A DNA stretch of 64,000 nucleotides from Sphingomonas immobilis (GCF_030580995.1 NZ_JAUQSZ010000017.1:30744-94743), one strand, 5' to 3'; shown: positions 46,956 through 56,125, counted from the stretch's first letter. Program-made: numbers and translations. Notes: a model not told the origin generated them from the letters alone.

Positions 46956-48394
46956 GCCACCAGCACACATTCGCGCGCGTAGGAGGCGAGCGCCCCTTCC
47001 AGCGCAGCGTCGTCCATCAGGCCGACCGCCCGCGCCGTCTCGGTCAGGTCGGCGCGGGTGCGCGTCCCGTCGAGCTGCGCCAGCAACCGCCGCGCCGCAT
47101 CGTCGCCGATCGTCATCAGCCGGTGATCGAGCCGGCAGACGACCGTCATCTTCTCGGCCAGCATCGTGCGCACCAGCGGGCTGGCGAGCGGCCGTTCGCT
47201 GACGCTGGTCGCCCAGATCGGCGGCAGCGTCGAAAGATCGACGAAGCTCGCGTCGAACAGCCGGAAGATCACCGTGCGCAATTCCGGGCTGTCGACCAGG
47301 TCGCTCACCTTGATGCGGTTGGGATAGGCGTCGACCAGCCGGTCCATCATCGCGATCAGCACGTCGTCGGAAAATTCCAGCGCCTTCTCGGTGATGCGGT
47401 ACGTGCCCGGCGCGTGGCGGATCGCGCGCGACGACACGTAGAGGTCGTTCAGCGCATCGTGGTCGAGGCTGCGCGACGGCACCTGCTCGGCCCGCACCAG
47501 CAGGGTCATGCGGAAGAAGTTGAAATTGCGGTAGTCGCTCGCCTGCGTCAGCCGCACGATCTGCGTCTCGACATCCTCGTCGGCCTCGACGTTCGGCGGC
47601 AGGAACGTGTCGGACATGCGCTCGCGGTCGGCATCGCCGAGGAAGCGCAGGCCGTTCGCCTCGGCATTGCGGACCACATTGATCAGCGCCTCGGGCTTGA
47701 AGGAATCGCCGAGCTCGTCGTGGCACAACACCGGCCAGCCCTTGCGCAGCGCCTGCTTGGCGGATTCGCGAAACGCCGTGACGGGCGCGAATTCGGGCGG
47801 CGGCGTCTCGGCGGCGAGCGCCTCCAGCGTCTGCGTCGCGACCGCCTTGCGATCCTCGCGCGGCACGCCTTCCAGCGCGAAGTTGAGCGCGTCGCGCACC
47901 GCATGGCGCAGATACCCGCCCGGCAGCGCATTGTAACTGACGAAGGCGACGCCGTTCGCCGACAGCTTGCGCCCGATCAGCGCCATCGTCGCGTCGCGCA
48001 CATGCTGCGGCACCCATGCATAGAGGCCGTGCGCGATGATATAGTCGAACTCGCCGTCGAGCGCGTCGGCCGCGTCGAGGATGTCCATCGTCAGCACCCT
48101 GACGTTGTCGAGCCCCGCCGCCTCGCGCCACGCCTCCCCCCGCGCCACCGCCGTTTGCGCGAGATCGAAACTGATGAACTCAGCCCCCGGATAAGCCACC
48201 CCCAACGCGAGCAGGTTCATGCCGTCGCCCCCGGCGATCTCCAGCACGCGCGCCGTCTCGACCGGCGGCGGATTCAGCCCCGCGAGCCGGGCGACCGTCG
48301 CGAGCCGATCGGGCTGCGTCGGGTTGAAGATCGAGGTCGGATATTCGATCTCGTCATAGGCGGTGATGGTCGCGAGGCTGGATTCGGCTGTCAC
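46952..48394 (-). CDS. SAM-dependent methyltransferase with regulatory domain (copy 2), T6SS-linked
   Basis: A 480-residue paralogue of the 44224-45771 product. Motif I is VLEIAGGDG (50-58), followed by FISFDLAQTAVARGEAWRE and YIIAHGLYAWVPQHV, then a long regulatory-type C-terminus ending in a small winged-helix-like region. GTG at 48394 is chosen as start (GGGGAAC upstream), since the extra open frame is Arg/Ser-rich. It follows tssH by 140 nt containing a strong hairpin. Both copies share the GLYAWV/GIWSWIS segment after motif III. Target unknown. Confidence 0.87.
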   Translation of the reverse strand: MTAESSLATITAYDEIEYPTSIFNPTQPDRLATVARLAGLNPPPVETARVLEIAGGDGMNLLALGVAYPGAEFISFDLAQTAVARGEAWREAAGLDNVRVLTMDILDAADALDGEFDYIIAHGLYAWVPQHVRDATMALIGRKLSANGVAFVSYNALPGGYLRHAVRDALNFALEGVPREDRKAVATQTLEALAAETPPPEFAPVTAFRESAKQALRKGWPVLCHDELGDSFKPEALINVVRNAEANGLRFLGDADRERMSDTFLPPNVEADEDVETQIVRLTQASDYRNFNFFRMTLLVRAEQVPSRSLDHDALNDLYVSSRAIRHAPGTYRITEKALEFSDDVLIAMMDRLVDAYPNRIKVSDLVDSPELRTVIFRLFDASFVDLSTLPPIWATSVSERPLASPLVRTMLAEKMTVVCRLDHRLMTIGDDAARRLLAQLDGTRTRADLTETARAVGLMDDAALEGALASYARECVLVA

Positions 48395-48492
48395 TCTTGT
48401 TCCCCGTCTGCCGCCGCTCGCTTCCGACGAATCGGCGGCGCGTCCTTCCCGTCGCGCCATAGACCGGCGCGCGGTGCTTTCATTGGATCGAA

Positions 48493-48522
48493 CCGACGCG
48501 CGCCGTCACGGACGCGCGCCGG
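48493..48522 (-). terminator. Strong GC hairpin between tssH and the cargo-like module
   Basis: In the minus-strand transcript, CCGGCGCGCGTC pairs with GGCGCGCGTCGG over 12 positions (two G-U), with a six-base loop, 12 nt after the tssH stop. No U run follows, so it may be an attenuator or RNA-processing site rather than a full terminator. It would lower expression of the downstream methyltransferase/effector genes relative to the T6SS structural genes. Confidence 0.5.
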
Positions 48523-48534
48523 CTGGACTCCACG

Positions 48535-51342
48535 TCACTCGGCGGGCGACGGTTCCGACTGATCGGCGGCCACCTCGGCTTCCACCGCCGGCGCTGCCGG
48601 GGCATCGTCGCTGTCGGTGATCTCGACCGTGTGGATCACCTCGGCGACCAGCGCCGGGGCCGCCGCGTCGCCCTTCATCACGAAGTCGTAGGTGAAGCTC
48701 TGGTCCGCCGCGACGCCGACCGTGATCGCCGCCACTTCCTCGCCGTCCATCTGCTTGCCGAGCAGCGCGATCGACATTTCGGGGAGCATCGTGTTGGTCA
48801 GGATCGCGTCGATCATGCGCCCGCCCGATGCCACCTCGTTGCAGCGCGAGACGATCAGGTCGACCACATCGGGCTTGTAGGTGAGCGCGATCTTGTGGTT
48901 CTCGAAGATGCGCTTGACGATGCGGTTGAGCTGCAGCTTGACGATGCCGCCCAGCATCGTCGGCGTCAGCGGATAGTATGGCAGCACCAGCAGACGGCCG
49001 AGCAGCGCCGGCGGGAACACCTTGAGCAGTTCCGGCCGCAGCGCCGTCGCCAGCGCCTCGGGATCGGGCTTCATCTCCTCGTCTTCCGACAGGCTCATCA
49101 CCAGATCGGTGCCGGCGTTCGACGTCAGCAGGATCAGCGTGTTCTTGAAGTCGATGAAGCGACCTTCGGAGTCGTTCATGAAGCCCTTGTCGAACACCTG
49201 AAAGAACATCTCATGCACGTCCGGGTGTGCCTTCTCGACCTCGTCGAGCAGGACGACCGAATAGGGCCGACGCCGCACCGCTTCCGTCAGCACGCCGCCC
49301 TGGCCGTAGCCGACATAACCGGCCGGCGCGCCTTTCAGCGTGGAGACGGTGTGCGCCTCCTGGAATTCGCTCATGTTGATGACGATCATCGAATCCGCGC
49401 CCGAGAACAGCAGTTCCGAGAGGACATGCGCCGTCTCGGTCTTGCCGACGCCCGAGGGGCCGCAGAGCATGAACACGCCAACCGGCTTGTTCGGGTTGTC
49501 GAGCTTGGCGCGGCTGGTCTGGATGCGCTTGGCGATGGCGTCCATCGCGTGATCCTGCCCGACGACGCGCGCCTTCAGCTTGTCGGCGATGGTCAGCACC
49601 GACTGGATCTCGTCCTTGACCATGCGGCCGATGGGGATGCCGGTCCAGTCGCCGATCACGGCCGCGACCGCGTCCTGATCGACCACGCCGAACACCATCG
49701 GGCTGTCGCCCTGCGCCTCGCTCATCCCCGCGATCGCGGTTTCGAGCCCGGCCTTGAGCTCCTCTTCATTGGCGGGCGCGACCTCGCCAGCCGCCTCGCG
49801 CGCGTCGGTCAGCGCCTTCCGCGCTGACACCAACAGTTCGAGCGCGGCCTTCTCGCTCGCCCATTTCGCGTTGATGGCGTCGAGATCGCCACGCGCGACG
49901 ATCAGCTCCTCGTCGATCTTCGCGACGCGATCGTCCTTGCGGTACTGGCCGCTGACTTCGCGTGCGGCGACCTCGCGCTCGACCTCGAGCAGCTCGACCT
50001 TGCGCTTGCGGTCCTCGACCTGCGCCGGGGTTGCATGCTGCGACACCGCAACGCGCGCACAGGCCGTGTCGAGCAGGCTCACCGCCTTGTCGGGCAACTG
50101 CCGCGCGGGGACGTAGCGTTGCGACAGCACCACCGACGCCGCCACCGCCTCATCCAGCACAACGATATTGTGGTGCTTCTCCATCATCGGCGCGACCGAA
50201 CGGATCATCGCGATCGCCTTGGGCGTCTCCGGCTCGCCGACGTCTACGGTCTGGAAGCGGCGGGTCATCGCCGGGTCCTTCTCAAAATACTGGCGATATT
50301 CGGCATAGGTCGTGGCGGCGATCGTGCGCAGCCGCCCGCGCGCCAGCGCCGGTTTCAGCAGGTTGGCGGCATCACCCGTACCCGCAGCACCACCCGCACC
50401 GATCAGCGTATGCGCCTCGTCGATGAAGAGGATGATCGGTTTCGGCGAGGACTCCACTTCGTCGATCACCTGGCGCAGGCGCTTCTCGAACTCGCCCTTC
50501 ACGCTCGCGCCCGCCTGCATCAGCCCGATGTCGAGCGTGCGCAACGTCACGCCCTGCAGCGACGGCGGCACGTCGCCGTCGGCGATGCGCTTGGCGAAGC
50601 CTTCCACGACGGCGGTCTTGCCGACGCCGGCCTCGCCGATCAGGATCGGGTTGTTCTGGCGGCGACGCAGCAGGATATCGACCACCTGACGGATCTCGGC
50701 GTCGCGGCCGATGATCGAATCGATCTCGCCAGACCGCGCCTTGGCGGTCAGGTCGATCGAGAATTTGTTGAGCGCCTCGCCCTCGCCGGCACCGCCGGCT
50801 TGCGGCTCGCCCGCGCTGTCGGTCGCCGAACCGCCCGCCGCCGGGCCCGCATCGCGCTGCGTCTGCTCGATCGAGGCGCTGGTCAGCTTGTCATATTCGC
50901 CGCCGAGCTTCTCGGCCGCGATCTTGCGCCATTCGCCCGAGATCGTGAACAGCGCGTTCTTCAGCGTCGGCGTCTTGAGCATGCCGTACAGCAGATGCCC
51001 GGTCCGCACCCGGCCCGCGCCGAATTGCAGCGAGGCGTAGAGCCAGCCCTTCTCGATCGCCTCCTCAATCTGCGGCGAAAAATCGCTGATCGAGGTGGCA
51101 CCACGCGGCAGCGCGTCGAGCGCCGCGACCACATCCTTGGTCAGCTTTGTATCGTCGAGCCCGAACGACGTGCGGATTGCCGCGAAGTCGTTGCGCGGAT
51201 CCTGCAGCAGGATGTGGATCCAGTGGACCAGCTCGACATACGGGTTGCCGCGCATCTTGCAGAAGCTGGTCGCGGTTTCGATCGCCTTCAGGGCGGTCGG
51301 GTTCAGGCGGCCGAACAGGGCCGTGCGGCTGATCTCGCTCAT
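48535..51342 (-). CDS. tssH: T6SS ATPase ClpV/TssH
   Basis: A 935-residue AAA+ ATPase that disassembles the contracted TssB/TssC sheath for reuse. The N-terminal Clp_N domain (LNPTALKAIETATSFCKMRG) is followed by the first AAA domain with Walker A GEAGVGKTAVV (about 233) and Walker B ILFIDEAHTLIG, then a coiled-coil middle domain (about 430-530) and the second AAA domain with GPSGVGKTETAH (about 625) and VVLLDEVEKAH. The C-terminal tail is acidic and Ala/Pro-rich. Its ATG overlaps the tssG stop (ATGA). Confidence 0.96.
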   Translation of the reverse strand: MSEISRTALFGRLNPTALKAIETATSFCKMRGNPYVELVHWIHILLQDPRNDFAAIRTSFGLDDTKLTKDVVAALDALPRGATSISDFSPQIEEAIEKGWLYASLQFGAGRVRTGHLLYGMLKTPTLKNALFTISGEWRKIAAEKLGGEYDKLTSASIEQTQRDAGPAAGGSATDSAGEPQAGGAGEGEALNKFSIDLTAKARSGEIDSIIGRDAEIRQVVDILLRRRQNNPILIGEAGVGKTAVVEGFAKRIADGDVPPSLQGVTLRTLDIGLMQAGASVKGEFEKRLRQVIDEVESSPKPIILFIDEAHTLIGAGGAAGTGDAANLLKPALARGRLRTIAATTYAEYRQYFEKDPAMTRRFQTVDVGEPETPKAIAMIRSVAPMMEKHHNIVVLDEAVAASVVLSQRYVPARQLPDKAVSLLDTACARVAVSQHATPAQVEDRKRKVELLEVEREVAAREVSGQYRKDDRVAKIDEELIVARGDLDAINAKWASEKAALELLVSARKALTDAREAAGEVAPANEEELKAGLETAIAGMSEAQGDSPMVFGVVDQDAVAAVIGDWTGIPIGRMVKDEIQSVLTIADKLKARVVGQDHAMDAIAKRIQTSRAKLDNPNKPVGVFMLCGPSGVGKTETAHVLSELLFSGADSMIVINMSEFQEAHTVSTLKGAPAGYVGYGQGGVLTEAVRRRPYSVVLLDEVEKAHPDVHEMFFQVFDKGFMNDSEGRFIDFKNTLILLTSNAGTDLVMSLSEDEEMKPDPEALATALRPELLKVFPPALLGRLLVLPYYPLTPTMLGGIVKLQLNRIVKRIFENHKIALTYKPDVVDLIVSRCNEVASGGRMIDAILTNTMLPEMSIALLGKQMDGEEVAAITVGVAADQSFTYDFVMKGDAAAPALVAEVIHTVEITDSDDAPAAPAVEAEVAADQSEPSPAE

Positions 51343-52379
51343 AGTCTCATTTCCCCCATCGCTGGGCGTGCGCGCACGGCACGCCTTGTAAGATGAACAT
51401 CTGCACGTATCCGGTCTGTTTTCCCCGGTCCGACCCATCCCGTCCAGCCGAGCCGCCCGTTGCCGTCGAGGCGCACGGGGGTGGCGTGTTTCTCGGCCAT
51501 CTCGATCATGATATCCCATTCGAGATGGCTCGGCGCGAAGGCGTCCAACGCCTCCTGCGCGATCGCGAAGCGCCCACCCGAGGGCAGCAACGCCTTGAAT
51601 TCGGTCATCGAATTGGCGCGGATCACGACGCGGAACGCGTCGGACGCCACCAGCACGCGCTTGCCCGACATGGCGTCTCCGCCCAGCGTCGCGAAGTCGC
51701 GGCCGAGCCGGGTCTGGTCGCCGGGCTCGATATCGCGCCAACGCGGCTGATATTCCAGCACGCGCACCGGCTGGTTGAGCAGATGGCCGAGCGCATCCTC
51801 GATCGCGACCGCGCTGCGCTTCGACGCGAACAGCGCGGCATAATGGAGCCGCGCCCGCGCCGGGAACAGCGCATCGGGGCCCGCCCCTTCGGTCGCGCCT
51901 GACAGCTTGCCGATGTACCGCGCGAAACGGTCGTCATCGGGGCGGTCGGCCTGGGCCGCGGGCTGCGAATCCGCCCACGCTCGGTAGAAGAATTGCAGCA
52001 TCCGATTGGCGAGCACGTCGAGCCAGCCGCCGAACGGCCGCTTCTTCGCATAGCGCCGCTCGTAATAGGCGAACTCGGTCAGATGGATCGGCAGCGCGCC
52101 CATCGGCCCCGTCAGCCCCAGCCAGTAGCCGTTGAACTGGGGGCGCCCATGCTTGAACTCCGCCGATTCCAGCGTCGGCGCCGGAAAGGCGAGCGCGGGC
52201 ACCTGCGCGAGATCGACCGCGCTCTGGCTCGGCATGCGCGCACGGCCGACGCGCGGCAGCGACGGCGAACGCGCCTCCACCCCCCGCACCGCAGGGAACA
52301 GCCCGTACCGCCGCGCCTCGGGCGCGATCGCGGCCACGAAGCTCAGATGTTGTGCTGTCGGCCCATCCTCGGCGGCCAC
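51339..52379 (-). CDS. tssG: T6SS baseplate protein TssG
   Basis: A 346-residue TssG/VasB-like protein of the baseplate wedge (TssE-F-G-K). Conserved features include FNGYWLGLTGPMGALPIHLTE, then RPFGGWLDVLANRMLQFFYRAWADSQP and RLGRDFATLGGDAMSGKR near the C-terminus. Its first 37 nt overlap the end of tssF, and its stop overlaps the tssH start, so the three are tightly coupled. The N-terminal part is divergent, as usual for the family. Confidence 0.93.
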   Translation of the reverse strand: MAAEDGPTAQHLSFVAAIAPEARRYGLFPAVRGVEARSPSLPRVGRARMPSQSAVDLAQVPALAFPAPTLESAEFKHGRPQFNGYWLGLTGPMGALPIHLTEFAYYERRYAKKRPFGGWLDVLANRMLQFFYRAWADSQPAAQADRPDDDRFARYIGKLSGATEGAGPDALFPARARLHYAALFASKRSAVAIEDALGHLLNQPVRVLEYQPRWRDIEPGDQTRLGRDFATLGGDAMSGKRVLVASDAFRVVIRANSMTEFKALLPSGGRFAIAQEALDAFAPSHLEWDIMIEMAEKHATPVRLDGNGRLGWTGWVGPGKTDRIRADVHLTRRAVRARPAMGEMRL

Positions 52380-54202
52380 TGCGCGAACTCCCCTTCATTC
52401 GGACTTTCGAAACTGCATTCGGTAAACGAATTGATGCTGGCGAATTCGGCCAGGAACCGTTCGAGCACGGCGCTGAACAGGAACATGCGCGCCTTCTCGA
52501 AACCGCCATCGTCGAGCTTGATGCGGATCCGGTGCCCGCGCGCGATCGCCATGCGGTCGAGCCCCGGCACGCGCCGCGCGATCTTGCGGCTGCGGATCGA
52601 GATGACGCTGTCGATCTGCCGCCTGAGCGACGCATCGTCCTGCGTACCGTAGAGCGCGAGGTGATCGCGCAGCAGCGCGGGGTCGTCGTGATCCTCGGGC
52701 GCGAGCGTCATGTAATTGGGCGTCAGATGCCCGATCACGCGCCATGCCGCATCGCCGCTCGCCAGCGGCGGGCGCGGGCGCGTCGGCGCGCGCAGCACCA
52801 CGACAGCGCGCGCCGGCACGCCCGTCACCTGAAAATGATTGTCTCCACGAAATGTCAGCAGCTCGGGCAACTCGCGATTGGTGACGAGCGCGCGCACCGA
52901 CAGCTCGTGTACGTCGTCCAGCCGTGTCGGATCGCCCGGCGAGGTCAGCGTCAGCCAGGTGTCGGTGCCGGTATATTCGCCGCGCCGCCGAAGCCGCCGC
53001 TCGCGCGTCCCCAGGACGCGCGGGCGCAACTGCGTCGAATAGAATAGCGCCTCGCGCCAGTCATAGAGCAGTGCCCCGAACGCATAGAGCGGCGCGACCG
53101 TGCGCGGATCGACATTGTCGCGCGCATAGGCCTTCACCTCGAGCAGGCGGAAAACCTCGAAATCGTAGCGCTTGGTGCGATCAGGCACGACGTGGAATTC
53201 GTGCTGGTATTTCTTCACCTGCACGCGGTCGAGCTGCTTTTCGAACAGGTTGATCGCGGGCGACGCGAACAGCCGGAAGTTCGACACGTCGATCGCCCCC
53301 GTCAGCACCGGCGAGGACCGGTTGAACAGCAGCACGACGTCGCACGTCTTGGGCGATTGCTTGAACGCGCGGCCGAGTTCCTTCACGTCCACGAAAAGGA
53401 ATCGCTCGGGACAGGCGAAATATTCCGACAGCAGGCGATAGCCGCGGAAAGACCGTTGCTCCGCGGGCAAAAGCGCCTGATCGTCCTCGAAACCGACCTG
53501 GCCCGGCACCGGCAGCGACATCCACGACCCCGACACCGCATCGCCGGAGCGCGCCAGCACCGCGATCGTCTCGCCTGCGAGCTGGCGATAGAGTTCGCCC
53601 GGCACGCTTTCCGATCCCGCAAGATAGATCGGCAGCGACATCGGGTTGATATCGGGCAGCGCAGCGCCGCCCGTGGATTCGAAACGCAACCGGATGCCGG
53701 CTTCCGCGCGGACGTTGGCAGCGGCGGTATAGGGCGCTATCGCCGCGCGGCTCGCCAGATATTCGACCTCGCTGATGCGGATCGGCCAGAGCGTCACGTC
53801 GTGCCCGGTCTTGAAATGGACGGGCGCATTGTCCTGCTCGGTCGCGGTCGCGATCAGCTCCGTCCCGCGCGGGACGAGATGGCCCTTGGCGAGCGCCGGA
53901 TCGCCATCCTTGGGCTCGAACCCCGCCACGCAGATCGACGGCATCGGCGCGAGATAATGCGGCTGCACCGCATGGAGCAGGTGGTGCGTGAACTCGGGAT
54001 ATTGATCCGCCATCTTGAGCTGCACGCGCGCGCCGAGATAGGCGACGCCCTCCAGCAGGCGTTCGACATAGGGATCGGGATCGGTCGGCGTCTTCAGGCC
54101 GAGGCGGCCGGCGACCGTCTCATGCTCCTCGCCGAATTCGCGCGCGGCTTCGCGCAGATAGGCGAGCTCGTCGTTGTAATATCGCAGCAGGCGCGGGTCC
54201 AT
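52343..54202 (-). CDS. tssF: T6SS baseplate protein TssF
   Basis: A 619-residue TssF/VasA. It opens MDPRLLRYYNDELAYLREAA with EFGEEHETVAGRLGL, the family hallmark, then VERLLEGVAYLGARVQLKMAD and PEFTHHLLHAVQPHYLAPMP. YPFRV-like and phage gp6-type strands follow. TssF pairs with TssG in the baseplate wedge that docks VgrG. It starts 4 nt after tssE and overlaps tssG by 37 nt. Confidence 0.95.
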   Translation of the reverse strand: MDPRLLRYYNDELAYLREAAREFGEEHETVAGRLGLKTPTDPDPYVERLLEGVAYLGARVQLKMADQYPEFTHHLLHAVQPHYLAPMPSICVAGFEPKDGDPALAKGHLVPRGTELIATATEQDNAPVHFKTGHDVTLWPIRISEVEYLASRAAIAPYTAAANVRAEAGIRLRFESTGGAALPDINPMSLPIYLAGSESVPGELYRQLAGETIAVLARSGDAVSGSWMSLPVPGQVGFEDDQALLPAEQRSFRGYRLLSEYFACPERFLFVDVKELGRAFKQSPKTCDVVLLFNRSSPVLTGAIDVSNFRLFASPAINLFEKQLDRVQVKKYQHEFHVVPDRTKRYDFEVFRLLEVKAYARDNVDPRTVAPLYAFGALLYDWREALFYSTQLRPRVLGTRERRLRRRGEYTGTDTWLTLTSPGDPTRLDDVHELSVRALVTNRELPELLTFRGDNHFQVTGVPARAVVVLRAPTRPRPPLASGDAAWRVIGHLTPNYMTLAPEDHDDPALLRDHLALYGTQDDASLRRQIDSVISIRSRKIARRVPGLDRMAIARGHRIRIKLDDGGFEKARMFLFSAVLERFLAEFASINSFTECSFESPNEGEFAQWPPRMGRQHNI

Positions 54203-54206
54203 CGCG

Positions 54207-54737
54207 CTACTCCCGCACGTCGACGGAGGCCGTATCCGGGTCGAGTTCGGTGCGGAACTTCACGGGCATCGACTGCGTCGCGTTGGTGATGTCGCCCTGG
54301 ATCACGAATTCCACGTTCGTGCCATGCTCGTCGGTGGCGGGCGTGACGCTCAGGCTGCGCTCGTCCAGGCGGGGCTCGAACAGCCGCACGGCCTTGCGGA
54401 TCTCGCGCGCGCGCTGGAGGATCGATCGCTTGGTCAGCGCCTTGCCGGCCAGATCGGGCAGGCCGTAATTGAGCACCGAGCTCTGCACTTCGGGATAGGG
54501 CTCGAGATCGTCGAGCGCCTCGAGGTTGGTGGTGTTGAGCAGCCAGGCCAGCTCACGCCGGATCGTGTTGCGCAGCGCCGCTTCGTTGAAGCGTTCGAGC
54601 TTGGGCACTGAATAATAGCGGAAATTCTCGCGGCTCACCTCGACGCTCTCGCCGCTCATGTCGCGCAGGCCCGATATCTCCAGGTCCGCGACAAGCTTGT
54701 CGAATAGGGTCGGGGTAAGGCGCTGCTTTACCGCCAC
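54207..54737 (-). CDS. tssE: T6SS baseplate protein TssE (gp25-like)
   Basis: A 176-residue protein homologous to phage T4 gp25, which starts sheath assembly at the baseplate. Segments typical of the family are SVPKLERFNEAALRNTIRRE, LAWLLNTTNLEALDDLEPYP, SSVLNYGLPDLAG and the C-terminal RREIRKAVRLFEPRL-like helix (REIRKAVRLFEPRLDERSL). It is six bases after tagJ and four before tssF, in the main T6SS operon. Confidence 0.94.
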   Translation of the reverse strand: MAVKQRLTPTLFDKLVADLEISGLRDMSGESVEVSRENFRYYSVPKLERFNEAALRNTIRRELAWLLNTTNLEALDDLEPYPEVQSSVLNYGLPDLAGKALTKRSILQRAREIRKAVRLFEPRLDERSLSVTPATDEHGTNVEFVIQGDITNATQSMPVKFRTELDPDTASVDVRE

Positions 54738-54743
54738 GGGAGA

Positions 54744-55529
54744 TCAGGTGAAGCTGAGCGTGCGCAGCGACAGCAGCCCATGCTCGTTCTCGGTCGACAG
54801 CGACCAGAGATGCTGACCGACGCCCGACTGGCCCCAGTCCTGATCGATCCACGATGTGGCCTTGGTCAGCTTCTCGTCGATCCGGTCGGACAATTCGGTG
54901 CCGGGGTAGCGCGCCGGCAGCATCGCCGCGACCGACTGGCCCGACTTGAAGGCGATCTGGACGGGGAACCAGAGGATGTCGCGCAGGTCGCGCGCGCCTT
55001 CGCTCTTGATCGTCTCGACCTGGTCGAACGGCTGGATGCCGTACTTGCCCGCGATGATCGCCTCGAAACAGGGGCCGAAGCGCCCGTCCGCGTCGGCGAT
55101 CCACTCGAAGGCTTCGCCGTCGAGCTCACCCGGCGTATCAGGCGCCGCATCGAAGGCCGCGCCGCGCGCGTCGTCACCTTCGGAAATGCGCCCGTTGGCG
55201 AAATGGTGGATCGCGTCGATCACGCCGTTCGCCCATTCGGACTCGACGTGCTGACGCGCCTTTACCGCGCCGGAAAAGACCTGGGCGCGCTCGGCCTCGG
55301 CGTCGATCGCCTGGCCGTATGCCATGGCGAGCATCTGCGCCTCGCCCGACATCTGGGCGATCGTCGCCAGCTGACGGCGGGCCTTGTCCCACTCCCCCGC
55401 AAGCGCGAGGAACTGGAACAAGAACATCCGTGCCTGCACGTTCGCCGGCTCGGTGCGGACGGTCTCGACCAGTGCAGCACGCGCACCGTCGAGATCGCCC
55501 GCCCGTAGCAGTTCGTCCGCATTCGGCAT
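54744..55529 (-). CDS. tagJ: T6SS accessory protein TagJ (ImpE/SciE family)
   Basis: A 261-residue ImpE-family protein. The N-terminus is TPR-like (DELLRAGDLDGARAALVETV, then PANVQARMFLFQFLALAGEW); the C-terminal half has GKYGIQPFDQVETIKSE, DILWFPVQIAFKSG and ARYPGTE as in ImpE. TagJ binds TssB and affects ClpV action in systems that have it. The gene lies between hcp and tssE, a common position. Start at 55529 follows AAAGGTCCG. The open frame further upstream is not conserved-looking. Confidence 0.9.
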   Translation of the reverse strand: MPNADELLRAGDLDGARAALVETVRTEPANVQARMFLFQFLALAGEWDKARRQLATIAQMSGEAQMLAMAYGQAIDAEAERAQVFSGAVKARQHVESEWANGVIDAIHHFANGRISEGDDARGAAFDAAPDTPGELDGEAFEWIADADGRFGPCFEAIIAGKYGIQPFDQVETIKSEGARDLRDILWFPVQIAFKSGQSVAAMLPARYPGTELSDRIDEKLTKATSWIDQDWGQSGVGQHLWSLSTENEHGLLSLRTLSFT

Positions 55530-55548
55530 GATCTGCGGACCTTTCGGA

Positions 55549-56043
55549 TCAGCCAGCGATGTTCTGGCGGATATCGAAGAACGACTTGATCGCGCCGCCA
55601 TCCTTCGCACCGGTGTTGCTCTGCGGCTGATATTCGAACTCGAACTTGGCAGCGGTGAGCGCGACCGACTCGAGCACCGAGTCACCTTCGATGTGCGCGG
55701 TGTTGTCGAAGTTGGAGATGATCACGTCGGTCAGCTTGATCGTGTAATACACCATCGGCTGCTCGCCGTCGCCGGCCTTCAGCGCGTAGATCGTCATGTC
55801 GGTGATGTGCTTGCCGGTGACGCAGGCCTTGAACAGGTTCACCGACGCCTTGCAGACGCGCTTGCTGATCGTGATGCCGGTGACATCGGCCTTGCCCGCG
55901 CCGCCGCCGGCGCCGCCGGTGTGCCAGGCAGCCGTCTGGGTCGCACCAAAGTGGAAATCGGTGATGTCGATTTCGTTCTTGTGGTTTTCCTTCTGCGATT
56001 CACCATCGATACCATTGATCTTCAGGAACATATTAACAGACAT
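55549..56043 (-). CDS. hcp: T6SS tube protein Hcp (TssD)
   Basis: A 164-residue Hcp that forms the stacked hexameric tube inside the sheath. MSVNMFLKINGIDGESQKEN, EIDITDFHFGATQ, TGITISKRVCKASVNLFKAC and TGKHITDMTIYALKAG are characteristic. An AAGGAGG ribosome binding site seven nt before the ATG at 56043 is the best in the window, in line with Hcp being needed in large amount. An 82-nt leader with a hairpin separates it from tssC, so hcp may have its own promoter or RNA processing. Confidence 0.97.
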   Translation of the reverse strand: MSVNMFLKINGIDGESQKENHKNEIDITDFHFGATQTAAWHTGGAGGGAGKADVTGITISKRVCKASVNLFKACVTGKHITDMTIYALKAGDGEQPMVYYTIKLTDVIISNFDNTAHIEGDSVLESVALTAAKFEFEYQPQSNTGAKDGGAIKSFFDIRQNIAG

Positions 56044-56061
56044 AGCAACCTCCTTTGAGAA

Positions 56062-56075
56062 GCGCACAAGTGCGC
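56062..56075 (-). promoter_or_regulatory. Palindrome in the hcp leader
   Basis: GCGCAC-AA-GTGCGC, a perfect 6-bp palindrome directly upstream of the hcp ribosome binding site. As RNA it would form a short stem next to the Shine-Dalgarno; as DNA it could be an operator. An echo, GAGCGCACTA, occurs in the vgrG/ompA divergent region near 60206. Its role is unproven. Confidence 0.4.
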
Positions 56076-56125
56076 ACTAGCCGACCCAACATACTGCTGG
56101 TGTTATATTTCTGTATTCTGGCGTT

